64,000 bases of DNA, taken from positions 5,157,501 to 5,221,500 of the forward strand of contig WPIO01000020.1 of assembly GCA_009760855.2 (NCBI GenBank), read 5' to 3'. The notes below the pieces were generated by a model, which was not told the DNA's origin, made no database searches, and worked only from the letters and a program-made list of their open reading frames with translations. Below, piece after piece: positions 1 to 10,443 of this stretch (within the stretch, counting starts at the first letter, position 1; each line of letters begins with the position of its first letter). Position numbers and translations under genes: made by a program. Source of the stretch: Cristatella mucedo (Eukaryota > Bryozoa > Phylactolaemata > Cristatellidae).

Positions 1-800
1 AAAATTCTGTCCTGATGTAAGAAAAATGTCTTGACACTAAATAACGATAAAAAAAACTGCTGCTCTTAGGACACCCTAAGCTGGGATTGAAAGGGTTTGC
101 TCTTCAAACTGGGGTTGCTATTGTGCTTCATTACTAGGTGCTCGGAATATAGGTATTATTTTTTGACAGCTGCCTCGGTTTCTTTTGAGACCTTCTTTCA
201 GAAGACTGCTTGTATAGCTAGTCATCACTTCTGATCCCTATCTAAGAGTAGGAGCTGACTTCCACAGTGGCTTGCAAAAAATTAAACTTGCTTCCAAGGT
301 CCTTCTCGGCTTGGTCATTGTAATTCCCTTTTGGCAGGGCAACCAAAAAAAGCATCTAGGCCACTGCAGCTGGCAATGAATGTTACTGCAAGGCCAGTTT
401 TCAATTCCCAGAGATTTGACCACATGTCGGCTCTGCTAAGAGAGCAAGGGTGGCTGCCGGTCGATCAACAGATACTGAGACATGTTCTCATGATGACCCA
501 CAAGGCCCATCATGGCTTGGCCTTCCATACCTAGCTTAACCACTGTTGACAGTTTCAACCTCCTCATGCCCTCACGTTCTCTATGGATAATATATCTTCT
601 GTTTCTTTCTTTTGCTTAAAGACAGTTGGCAATAGATGATTAAGCCCTACTGGTCCGAGACTGTAGAACTCACCTCCATAATTTTTGTTCAGCGGCAGCT
701 ACTATCCTACTGCTGACTTTTACTGTTTCACTTTTTAGGCTACCCTGAGCGGCTACTTCTAAGCTTGCTCACCACCTTAACAGCTGTCCTGACTCTGAAA
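1..800 (+). mobile_element. LINE-II (CR1/L2-type) reverse transcriptase remnant, copy 1, cut by window start
   Basis: The conceptual translation in the frame starting at base 1 shows the part of a non-LTR reverse transcriptase just after the catalytic motif. It contains LTLNNDKKKLLLLGHP (usual form LNxDKTxxLL), then HCNSLLAGQPKKASRPLQL, GWLPVDQQI and VLMMTHKAHHGLAFHT, which match the family's 'CNSLLxGLP', 'LHWLPVxxRI' and 'LTxKALHGxAP' landmarks. Stops and frameshifts break it, for example TGA at base 13 and scrambled sequence at about 150-330, so it is dead. The 331-534 open stretch is only a surviving piece. Copies 2 and 3 lie at 12800-13690 and 48155-49110. The family call rests on motif recognition; CR1 versus L2 versus Rex1 cannot be decided here. 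Confidence 0.72.
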
Positions 801-1245
801 TCTTTTGCAATTTCTTCGTTGCAAGAGATGATGTCAGATAACTATCAAATGATAACGAAAGCAACTTAGGCTGTGATTGTGCTATGCAAAACTCTTCTGC
901 CTAACACCCATGTAATCTGTATGGCTTTGTGGAGTTACAGACTGAGATACATAAAATTGCATTACATCACACTTAATTGATTGTGCACACAGCCAGCGAT
1001 AAGAGTTTTAATTAACAAGCAGCTCAGAAATATATGGAGCAAAGGTTGAAGTCAGCACATCTCTTATTTGCGTTTCTTGCATAGAGGAGGATCGGCGGTG
1101 TCTCAAGAAGCAACTGTGAAAGGAGCACGATCCTTCACGGACAGATTCACCGTGCTGAACTAATGCAGCTCTCCAAAGAAGAAGGAATACCAAACAGAAG
1201 CTTAAATCGGACCTTTTCATTACACTATTAGATGGGTTTTGTGTT
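800..1245 (+). repeat. 3' part of R1 repeat, copy 1, with near-identical tract 917-1150
   Basis: This follows the LINE-II remnant and matches 13690-14160 and 49110-49925. Bases 917-1150 match 13809-14042 with a single difference (base 953, A here, T there), while sequence on both sides is clearly more diverged. No protein is recognised; the minus-strand open stretch at 1008-1220 is maintained only because the tract is almost identical in the two copies. Beyond about 1245 this copy stops matching copies 2 and 3. Confidence 0.8.
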
Positions 1246-2239
1246 TTTTCCAGTGTGTGCAGGTACCTACTTACACTATGCCCCCTGCATGCAGATGTTT
1301 ACACCAAGCAATTGTTAGTGCTTTACCGACAGCATCTGTAAGGTTCCTAGATAACGATTCAGTTCTCTAATGGTGCTATGCAAATGTATTATTTCTACTA
1401 CGTGTATTAATACAGCCACATCGCGACCACATTTTCTCAGTAGCAATTCCTGTCTATTATCCATTCCAAAGCTACTGCATCATAACGCCACTTCACGTCT
1501 GCCCTTCTCACAGCATCGATTTCAAAACTCTTCTCGTGGCTAACAGGGCTTTTTTCCTTCACACTATCTTACTTTTTAGACCTCTTCAATCCGGAAATGT
1601 TATCTTGCTATACGCTCCCCAGGCCCTAGCTATATCCAACCTCTCAAAGTTGATTGTTACTTTGGTTATCCATCTATACAACATTTGCCCAAAGTCAGCT
1701 GCTAGCTAGTGGGTACTGTTGCTCACTCTGTCGACCTCTTAACATTTCAGACTCAGTTGTAGCATTGGACTTTTCTTCTTTCAGTTATTTAGTTATTGTA
1801 GAAGATACACGTTTTCATGTTTCATTGAAAGGACCCTATTGAGTAGAATTCCACAATAAAAACAATAACACTGGGCTTAATGTCCGATTTCAGAATTCAG
1901 TTGAATCTGAAATAGACACTGAGTTATAGGCAGGGTAAGTGAGAACAAGGTGCAAAATAATTTCGAAGATTTCCAATTTTTTTCAATTCAGATTTACCCC
2001 GAAATATTTGTATGTGCTCTCCTTTAGACGGTAGTATTAAACCACGTGGATGACAAACCGTAATAACGATAAACAATAAAAGCTACCTTAAATATTATTC
2101 GCGACTTGTAGGGCACAGGGAGATGCTCCTGATTCTGTCAGTCGAAGTACTGTAGTATGCTGGTACAAGGATGTCTGTGAAATCTAAGAGCAACACGATT
2201 GTCGCTTTAAATTCCAAATCTTTCTAAAGAAATGTCTTC
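1246..2239. other. Unassigned sequence, no gene seen
   Basis: No recognisable coding segment, tRNA-like head or tandem repeat was found here. It has no counterpart that I can see in the right-hand copy. A 62-codon open stretch at 1654-1842 has no recognisable similarity and is about the length expected by chance. Confidence 0.5.
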
Positions 2240-4265
2240 ACCAGGACGCTCACAGCACCTGGTGTGTGACCAAAATTGAGCTGATCAGGTTTTGGCATCT
2301 TGATTGCCGAATTCGGCATATTAATTGCAGACTAAGGCACGTCGATTGCAGAGTTTTTGGCATCTCGGCCGAGTTGGTGGCCGTTGCTATGAGGCTGAGC
2401 TGCTGCACGTAGCTCAGCTGCAAGTCACAAAGCTCATTTAATTACACTTTGCAGAGGCTTCCGCAGACATCTGCGAGTATCCTGGCAGGATTTGTCTTGC
2501 CCAACCGCGTGGATGTGCCAAATTTTTCTGTTTAATGACATGAATTGTCATTGTCAAATTCTTACAATGTCATGATAACTTGGCCGAAATATATTGAAAA
2601 GTTCGTTCTGCATTATCACTCATGTAGGTTCTTCAAGTTTCACTAATCATGGTTCATTTGTTGCTGCCCCTTTAAAATGTAGGAAAATATTCATGCATGA
2701 ACCTCTCTTATTTTTTGATCAAATACTAGCCAGTCGATTTTATTTCTACCCCTGTAAATGCTAATTACCTTGACAGAGATAAGGCTTTTTGAGGATGCTA
2801 TTACACGTTTAGTCGAATTATTATTATTTAAATTATCATGGTTATAATCATTGTCAGAGTTATAGGCTCCATGATGAAGGTAGCGTCACATTACTTTTTA
2901 AATAATAGTTTGGAAGCTTGGCTTGTAAAGTTGAGCTGGCAGGGTAATAACTACAGTGGTGGTATAGCTACTGGCTGCAGTGGAATGGGCATCTTCTGTG
3001 GCAGCACGGCCACATAGCAGCTTGCATGGTCATTTGCCACAGCGACAGAGCCATCTATAGTGCTAGAGCGGTCATCAGAAGTTGCCACAGCGCCATCTGC
3101 AACATCTGCAAGACTGCTTGTTGCAACAGTTCGGCTACGGGCCTCGTCTAAACGGGTTTGTCTGCAGGTCTTTTCTCTATAAACTGATGCCGTTTTCAGT
3201 CTTCTTGTAACTGGCTGAGTTTGACATGTATGTGCTGGACTGTAGGGCTGCAGTGTCTTCAGCCTAACACTTCCACTGGAGCTTGTCCGATAAGGAGACA
3301 TGCTAGTGAAACCTTTGTGTTCCAACCAGCACTGCCCAACTAAAATCGTTAACGTGTTGACACTTGACGATACCATAACATGACTAGCAAGTGGGCAGCT
3401 CTTAAATTATTCTTATTGTGTAACTTGCCATGTGCTGGAAGTAAGGATCAGCTGTCTCCAGTGGCAGGCATTACTGCATGGTAAATTTCCGTTGTTTGAA
3501 GTATTTGATGCAATGGCCCATGCTGAAACCTCTCTGGCAAGTGTGCAGCTCTTACACGAGTCTCATCGTGTCAGTGGTCATCCTCTGTGTTACAGAATTT
3601 GCTGTTCTAATAACAAGGAATTACCCATAACCAGACTTTTTATGCAGTTGATGCAGCAAAGCGGCCAACTATCTTGCCTGCTATCGAGCAGCTAATACAC
3701 AACCACTTTGGCTTCAGTTGCTGTTTATTGAGGCAAATTATAACTGATCTCCACTGCACATGCATTTCCTATCACTTTCTTTCGTTTTGGACGTTACTGA
3801 TATACTTCTCGATTCTACCACCTGGCCAGCGACTGGCAAGCTTTTACTGGTCGTCCATCATTTCCGTGGCCATCTGCTGGTACAAAGGATCAATTGTCGT
3901 CACTTGCACACCTTACTCCACAGCATGGGATACTTTTTTAGTGCTTCCGTGTAGCTCTTACTGGACTACCATTGAGTAAGGGGTAACATGCTCGACAAAA
4001 GTTTCAGTTGCCTCCTGCAGCTGTCATTTGTAATGGCCGGTCCCAGATTTTGACGTAGTCATCACACTTGTCCAGGCTGCTGCCTGGCCGGAAGTTGTGC
4101 TACTCTTACCTGCACTCTGCACAACCTAATTTATTGATTTCTGGTGAACCGCTAGATTGTCAGGCTTGCTATACAGCCAGGGCAGTAGGCTTAAAGCGAC
4201 TGAGAGACAAGCCTGAGGGGCAGCCCAAACAGAGGGTGAGCAGTCTCAAGTGCTAGGCATTATCT
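2240..4265. repeat. Block B, left copy: one large repeat unit plus flank
   Basis: Bases 2240-2930 form a single unit of the 0.66-0.89 kb repeat that is tandemly amplified at 28480-33230. The anchor is CATCTCGGCCGAG at 2361, followed by 'CCGTTGCTA' and 'AGCTCAGCTG'. The unit ends in AGCTTGGCTTGTAAAG near 2910. From 2930 the sequence pairs with 33228-34600, sharing for example GGGTAATAACT and ACTGGCTGCA. So the left block has one unit where the right has about six. Confidence 0.75.
2951..3376 (-). CDS. Uncertain open reading frame, 141 codons, partly kept in the duplicate
   Basis: I recognise no family. The predicted product is Ser/Thr/Ala-rich and hydrophilic, without an evident signal peptide or membrane segment. 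Its C-terminal half (VATSDDRSSTIDGSVAVA, residues near 93-110, then LPQKMPIPLQPVA) has a counterpart in block B' on the minus strand, where VATSDDRSSSMDGSVAVASD is kept in 33205-33513 but the continuation LPQSMPISLQPVA falls in another frame (33177-33449). A frameshift therefore separates the two halves there. That is compatible with a dead exon or with chance open frames in duplicated DNA. Confidence 0.2.
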   Translation of the reverse strand: MVSSSVNTLTILVGQCWLEHKGFTSMSPYRTSSSGSVRLKTLQPYSPAHTCQTQPVTRRLKTASVYREKTCRQTRLDEARSRTVATSSLADVADGAVATSDDRSSTIDGSVAVANDHASCYVAVLPQKMPIPLQPVAIPPL

Positions 4266-5500
4266 ATAGAACATTTTAATCTTCTGCATCACCTTGTGCA
4301 GGAACCTTTCAGTTGTCTCAACTGGTGTGCACTTTGAATATTAATCGTTAGATTTTGATGCATTTGATCCCACAGATCAAACCACTGCTTAGCCAGTGAA
4401 GTGTGTAGTTCATAGAGAAGCAAAACGTGGTATTTAGGCATTTGAACGACCCGACCAAGCAACTGCCTGGGAGACGATTGTGCAGCTGTTAAAGGTGAAC
4501 CATCCTGACATCAGGCATGTGCCGGATCAAAGGATCGATTGCTTGCATTGGCAGCATTTGTGCATAGCAGGTGTTTATTTGTGGCATAAATGATATAGTC
4601 GACCATGTCATAGCCTAGCAGCTGACTATCCAGCTCCTCCAAGGTGTGTCATCGTTCGGCACCATCACCTAGATTGAAGGATCAGTTGCCTGCAGTGGCA
4701 GGCACTTTTGCAAAGCATCCATTAGATTTTTGTAATCGACAATTTAGCCAACGCTCCCCTTTGACATAATTGACATACTTGCCAATGCACCTGCTACCAT
4801 GGAGTGTGAGTATCAGGTGCAACTGTGAAATTGGTAATAGTCAGGACCAATAATCAGTTGCCTCCACTGGCAGACATTTCTGCACAGCATGTGCTGTTAC
4901 TTACTTTTTTGCCGGTTTGCCTAGGCTACTACTCCCTAACACGTTTGCAGATCGTACATGATAACCGATGTTATCAGTTATCAATGATTAACTATCCCCA
5001 GTGGCAGGTTTTAATGCATAGAAGGTCATCAATTTTGTGGTGCTTGGCAAGCTTGCCTACACCTCTATTTGGCTGGCTAGTGTTTAGCTTTTATGTCTTA
5101 ACCCCAATCTTAGCCCAAATATAAGCTAGATCTACTTTCAGGCCATTTCTGTTGCCCGGTCGTTTTTATGTAATTGACACACTTGTCCATGCTGACTTAA
5201 TACAACGGCATAGCACAATCCTGTAAGCAGCCATTTGTGATGCCAAAAAGGTGATTCGCCTCAACTGTCAAGCACTTCCTGTAGCAGGTTGACGTTATGA
5301 CTTAATTGACTAACTTCTCAATTTCACTGCCTTGCCGAAGAGTGAGCAGCTGCAACAGACTGTCTTTACTGGTAGCTATGGCTGCACAGCAGATGATCCT
5401 TCTTGACCAATTTGATGCACTTGGTCACACGACTTACTACCCCGGCAAGTTCACAATTTTTACAGGTGTACCATCCGGTTGCTGGTGGTCTCCCTCGGAG
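3430..5500. repeat. Degenerate tandem array, units about 110-180 bp
   Basis: A core close to GGATCAGTTGCCTCCAGTGG followed by CAGGCATTTCTGCATAGCA recurs with heavy divergence near 3446, 3893, 4002, 4527, 4677, 4850, 4985 and 5250. Between cores, GATGCAATTGACACACTTG-like and GTGTGCAGCTCTTAC-like segments also recur. Adjacent spacing from 4527 onward is about 120-175 bp; wider gaps probably hide units decayed beyond recognition. Only the first part has a counterpart in the right block (33700-34600). No gene is seen. Confidence 0.55.
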
Positions 5501-6177
5501 GCACCTGGGTCTTTGGGCAATAAATAATCGACCCCCCTACCGGTAACTGGCTGATTGTACAGACACGGTCGCCTCAATGTCATTCATCTCTTGCTTTATA
5601 GGGACAACAAATCTGATTTTCTATGTTTTCTTATATACTTCTCGATATGGAAGAAGCAAAGTGCAAAACATTATTTGATGTAAGGTGAGCAATCTGTTGA
5701 CTGCTATAGCTGTATCCACGCAAGCTAGGAAAGATTGACTAAATTTCAGTCCCTTGCAGGCCTGAGAGCCATTTTATGCTACATAGCCTGGCAATCGCCT
5801 ACAGCCTGGCAGTGGATACAGATACGAGGGCGTCCAACTTAAGAATTTTTTGTTTACCGAAAATATGTAACATATTAGTAATATGGTGAGTGCACACCTG
5901 TAGACGTGGAAGCAGCACATTGTAAAATCAGGATGTGATGTTATGCAAACAGAGTGTGTAGGTCAATGTAGTTGCAACTACTGCAGCCACCTGAGATTAG
6001 GTAGCTCACAAGCCCGTGACCCATTGGTTAGTAAATCGTTGAACATAAGATCATAATCTAACTGTGTTCCTCCACAAAGGCCTCTAAATCATCGATAAAA
6101 AGATATATCACAAAGATTCGGTGGTAATGAATGGTTCTGCAGCCACAACACAAACCCAAGAATAGCCTGCTTATACT
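5501..6177. other. Unassigned sequence, no gene seen
   Basis: Neither strand shows a recognisable protein segment or RNA gene. I found no counterpart elsewhere in the window. Confidence 0.5.
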
Positions 6178-6360
6178 CTCTAAAAAATTCCTAGCTGATT
6201 CAACAGCCTCTTTTTGTATAGCAACAGAAGAGCCTTTACGGATATCACCACCGCTTGCAGTGGCGATAAAGGATCGCCCGCCGCAGGAATCAAACCCATG
6301 ACCTCGGGACCAAGGTCGTGAAAGCAACAGCCTTACCTAGTGTGCCACCACGGCTCACCA
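6178..6360 (-). mobile_element. SINE-I copy, tRNA-derived, minus strand
   Basis: On the minus strand the head reads GTGGCACACTAGGTAAGGC (A-box region), then TCATGGGTTTGATTCC (B box, one base off the GGTTCGATTCC consensus). It continues through GGCGGGCGATCCTTTAT into the SINE-I body TCCGTAAAGGCTCTTCTGT and AATCAGCTAG. It aligns through head and body with 62289-62467. The 3' end is approximate. SINEs of this kind have an internal RNA polymerase III promoter and no protein. Confidence 0.8.
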
Positions 6361-6589
6361 CTAGGAGGCACTCAGGCCATTAGCTAGTAAATGGTTAAGC
6401 ACCTACTAGCACTCTGCAAGTACCAAAACAAATACCAGTTTCTAACTTATGATTATTTTTATGTATATGCAAAATGGAATCTTATGCATGGTTCATGTGA
6501 ACTTGTTGATACAGCAGCAGCATGCTGCAAAGAGGAATTTATGCTGTGCATGCTGAAACTCTCGAACACTGTACTGCATAGCAGTACTG
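6361..6589. other. Unassigned sequence before block C
   Basis: AT-rich sequence between SINE-I and the start of block C. No recognisable feature; short overlapping open stretches on both strands here have no similarity I can name. Confidence 0.45.
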
Positions 6590-7589
6590 GGCTGGAAGGA
6601 GGGGGTCGAGAAGGAGAAGGGGTCGAAAGGAGCCGTGAGTCCTTGGGCTCCGTGAGTTGTAATTCACTGTTGTTGTTGGGCATTTGATGGCTTTCTACAG
6701 TGAAGACAAATACAAGAACAAACTACTGGAGAGAGGCTGCCAGGGGAGTCGTGCTTATCTTTACTCCATGAGTAGATGAATAGACTGGTGGTGTCGGTCA
6801 TCGACTGGCTTTTCATGCTGCTGTGTGCAACTGCACCCAAACTACAGTCTCCACAGGCTCGATAGAACTGCATACACAGTAGAGCTGTGCCTTGCTTGCC
6901 TTGGCCTAATTTTAGTGCAAACAAGAGCTGTTCGGCGGCTGGCAGGAACACCTTTGTCCACGAGCAGTGAGCCTGAGAGAAGCTCCAGTGTGGTTAGAGA
7001 ACAATAGCTTAAGAGCAAGCCAGGAAACTCTGAGACCGGTGATGGCGATTCAGCCTTTAGAATTGGTCAGACACCCGTGAGGGCTGCTGATTGATGTTGG
7101 CTGGACTGTCAATCTTAACCATCATCTGTGTAAAAAGAATCATCTGGAACTCTTTCTGCATTCAAGATGGACAGAGGTGCCCTACAAGTGGCCTAGTGAC
7201 AGTATCAATTCCTAACCATAATGGGCCTCGGTGTTGGGCCCAATGCCACTAAGCTCTTGCCCCATTGTCTCGGATAGCTACTTAAGACTAGAGCAAGGCT
7301 CACTAATTGTCTTGTTCAGCTAGGCACGTCGGTTTCGTCGGGCTAGTTTCTCTGAAAGCCAGGGAGGAGGGCAGGCTGTTTGCCGGTGACTGACAGGACC
7401 GGACGCGACAGCCCTAGGACGATGTGGTGGACTTCACTGAATACGGTCGTATCGTGATCGAGCTAGCATTATGCATTTCTTTTGTGTTGTGTGTATCGTG
7501 CTCGAACGTGTCTTCGGCATAAGGATTTGTCGGTGCAAGGTAAGCGTAGTTGTATGGTGTGAGATATTCCACTGGTTCGGGCTTCTTTG

Positions 7590-7960
7590 TCTATTTGGGC
7601 CGTTCGCCATAGAGACGCAGGGAGCCTAAGTGTTGAAACGTGTTTCCTCCTCAATAGTGCTGAAGGTGGCATATGTGGGATTATCCTGCCGTTAAGGTGG
7701 AAGCAGAGCACTAGTTCTCTGGTCAGGGTCGAGGCTCCGGTTCGGGTTCTGCCTACTTGGGTCATTCCCCACTATAGGTGTAGGTAGCCCAAGTGAGGAT
7801 GCTTGTCTCCTGCACAAGAGTGCTTTGTGTAGTGTATATGGTATTCCTGCCGCTAAGGTCTCGTCTAATTCTCCTCTAATTCATGTCGTTACCCACAATA
7901 GACTTAGGTAGCCTAAGAGCTGGTGGGTATATTCCCTCTGCAAGAGTGCCTGTGCTTGTG
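7590..7960. repeat. Three diverged subunits, 125-160 bp
   Basis: Units begin near 7597, 7759 and 7880 with GTTCGCCATAGAG, CATTCCCCACTATAGG and CGTTACCCACAATAG. Each is followed by a 'TAGGTAGCCTAAGTG' type segment, a 'CTCCTCAAGAGTGC' type segment and, in the first two, 'ATTCCTGCCGTTAAGGT'. The same subunits occur at about 43590 and 44940-45150 on the right, where LINE-I interrupts the first. Confidence 0.6.
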
Positions 7961-8238
7961 AGAGCTTCTAATTTGTGTGGAGATCAAACTGAGCTAGACG
8001 ACCAGGGACTGTGCGTGCTCACGATAAAGCTAAGTAAAACCCCGAATTTGCATGTCTTGCTTTCCAAATCACGCCACGGATTCACGAGGTTCTTTAGTAA
8101 CGATAAGTCGGTCAGCTCAAGAAACGTATGTTTTGTGGCTGCTTATTGCCCACACTGCTTATTGCCCACAGAGGCACACCTAACGGCATTAGGTAGAAGG
8201 TTAGGCAGCTAGGTAGTCAGCAGGTTAAGCCTACTATA

Positions 8239-8250
8239 CCCCCCCCCCCC
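8239..8250. repeat. Poly-C tract, 12 C
   Basis: A run of 12 C. The corresponding tract in the right block, in the second tandem copy, is 18 C at 45811-45828. The complementary strand is a G run. Confidence 0.9.
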
Positions 8251-8588
8251 AGGTATCGGCAATACAGTAGTGATGGAGCTGCAGTCCTGACAATTCAGCC
8301 GACCTATGCCTGCCTAATCAATGTGGGTGAGTCAGACAGCTTACCACCCTGCATTATCTGCTACCTGGTCACCAAGCCCTCCCACTTAGGGGTTGGTCCT
8401 GCCTGAGCTGAAGTAATTGATTGCCAAGAATCAGCTGTGCTCATTCGTCAATAGGAACTGAGCCTCCACCAATCGGTTGTGGCTTAACTGACGGTAGTTG
8501 AGACTCCATTTTGACATAGGAAATCTCACTAGCTGCACTGGTCACTCTGCTCCTGCCTGCTTAAGTAAACAGCTACACAGGAATACTT

Positions 8589-8628
8589 CCGAGGGGAGGG
8601 AATCCGTATGTTGATTCCCTCCCCTCGG
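8589..8628. ncRNA. Perfect 16-bp hairpin with 8-nt loop, conserved in duplicate
   Basis: Left arm CCGAGGGGAGGGAATC (8589-8604), loop CGTATGTT, right arm GATTCCCTCCCCTCGG (8613-8628). All 16 pairs are Watson-Crick. The same 32 stem bases occur at 46167-46206 while the loop differs at 4 of 8 positions. Outside the stem, CTGCTTAAGTAA upstream and TTACTAAAGCAG downstream can pair with one mismatch in this copy, extending the fold after an internal loop; that outer pairing is weaker in the right copy. It could be a structured RNA, a small-RNA precursor or the centre of a fold-back element. No product is known to me; calling it ncRNA is provisional. Confidence 0.45.
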
Positions 8629-9816
8629 CTTACTAAAGCAGTGGCAGCAACGATGTGGTTGATGTAACTTTGAAGGCCTAGGAGCTGCTCATAAGATTCA
8701 GGTCAGTATGCTGCAACTGCTGTGTGGCTCTTATGCTTCATTATACCGATCAAGTCTTGGCATCCTGATTGCTGCATTATGCATTCGTTCGCCTTACCTC
8801 GTCTCTTGCATGAGCTCCGATGGATGCTGAGAGGCAAGCACCTTAACTAAAACCGTTGCCCAACGAGGTTCCCAATCACCCCGTGTGTTTAGTTTAAATA
8901 AGACACTGCTGGTGGTTCATTGACACATCTCTGTCGAGATCTTTTGTTGAAAAAGGTACCAAGTTTCGTTGCTATGGTTTTACAGTGGTAATGCTCCGTG
9001 CATCCTAACAGGTAATGCCTCGACACTACCAACAACGACTCACACGTCAAGGCGCCTTGGCACAGCCAAGGGAATAAAAACGCTGGTCATTGAGCTGGGC
9101 TGAACCGGTTCTGCACACTCAGCATTATCTATTCATCGTGGAGCCGTCATTACCACCAGCGCTGATGCCATTACAGGTGAGCTAACCATGTAGAGTCGGC
9201 CAGCTCAGCTCACATTGCATACAAGCTGCTTGGCAGTCCTTGGCCGTGTCGTTTTCTTATGACGGAGGTAGAGGAAGTCAGCTGGCTGCTCTTGATCGGC
9301 TCGATGCTGCTTGTGACTGTCGTAGGCATGATTACTGTCGAAGGAAAGACGCCGAAGGCATTGTCATGGCACTGCTTGGCCTCACTGGGATGCGCAGGAT
9401 CAGCCGACGATTGAACCGCTAGGAAATGCTGTCAGCCGACTTGAGCTAGTCCAGAAGCACTGGACAGCAATTGCAGCCATGCAGTTGCTGCTTTCCTGCC
9501 ACTTAGAGTCAAGCATCCTACATTTGACATGCAAACTCTTCATGTAACTGCTTTGTGTCACTATGTGCATGCTGTTGTAACTGTTCACTGATCGCCTGCT
9601 TTGTAGTTGCGCTGTATATACGAAACTGCTTACGAGCCAATCTCCTCTGGCCCCACCCTTACCGAGTGCCATACAGCCATTGACGTTGGTAGCTTGTAGA
9701 GCTTGTAGCTTGTATAGTTAATGCAGGCATATATTTCATTTAGACTTTGCTTAAGCATGCATCTATTACCTAGCTGTACTTGTATCAGTCATTTGCTATC
9801 TGGATCCTGGCTCATG

Positions 9817-9850
9817 AATAAAGTTGCTGAATCAAATGATGCTTGAGTTG
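9817..9850 (+). terminator. Candidate polyadenylation signal, R1 copy a
   Basis: AATAAA at 9817-9822 is followed about 25 bases later by the GT-rich run TTGAGTTGTGTTTTGTC. The arrangement is the same in the other R1 copies at 12027 and 47405. It fits a transcript 3' end on the plus strand, but no reading frame upstream is shared between copies, so any transcript would be non-coding or dead. The hexamer alone also occurs by chance. Confidence 0.35.
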
Positions 9851-10084
9851 TGTTTTGTCATTGTCTGAGCAGGGAACAGTGGCAGGTACTAAATTTGCTC
9901 CACACCGATACATCACCCTAATGAGACCTGTAAATTCGTTAGAAGGCTTTATTCTGTAAGTCCAACGATCCGAGCTAGCATCAGCAAGCTTGTAAAATAG
10001 CTTGAGTCTATTGCGGTCCCCCACAGTCTATTTATATATTACAAATAATTATATTATATTTATATATATTATCTAGTCTATGTT

Positions 10085-10409
10085 CTATTTACCTGCTGGA
10101 AAAAGCACTTTACACGGTGCCCACTGGACCGGCTGAGTTAACTGAGTGAAACACTCCCGAAGCCCGACTACAATAACCTACCACATGCTTGCTTTGCTAG
10201 CAGTGGTCATGACCCTTAAGATGGGCCCCTACAACACCTTAAGATATGAGCAGCTAACTTAGTAGTCTGCAGAACACGACCGCTCAGTCTAAGTTGCACT
10301 TTGCTGTTCGTCGGTTCGTAGGTTCGACTCTCGTGCTCTCGAGGCGTAGTCTCGGATCGACTACCGAAGCTGCTGCACTGAGCTCTGTCAGTCATATCCT
10401 TTATACTGG

Positions 10410-10443
<34 letters not shown>

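Larger units (their letters stand above)
6590..10085. repeat. Block C, left copy of segmental duplication
   Basis: It aligns collinearly with 42593-47680 on the right. Shared landmarks include GGGGTCGAAAGGAGCCGTG at 6619, TGGTGTCGGTCATCGACTGG at 6790, the poly-C tract, the conserved hairpin and an AATAAA-bearing end. Differences are informative: the right copy carries a LINE-I insertion and an extra tandem copy of about 375 bp. No continuous reading frame is conserved between the copies, so I see no protein gene. The final part, from about 9430, is a truncated 5' piece of the R1 repeat that recurs at 11790 and 46990. Confidence 0.8.

Noticed and set aside
7469-7787. Frames of 98 and 66 codons on opposite strands in block C
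   Set aside because: Mutually overlapping and not maintained in the right copy, where LINE-I interrupts the region and further changes occur.
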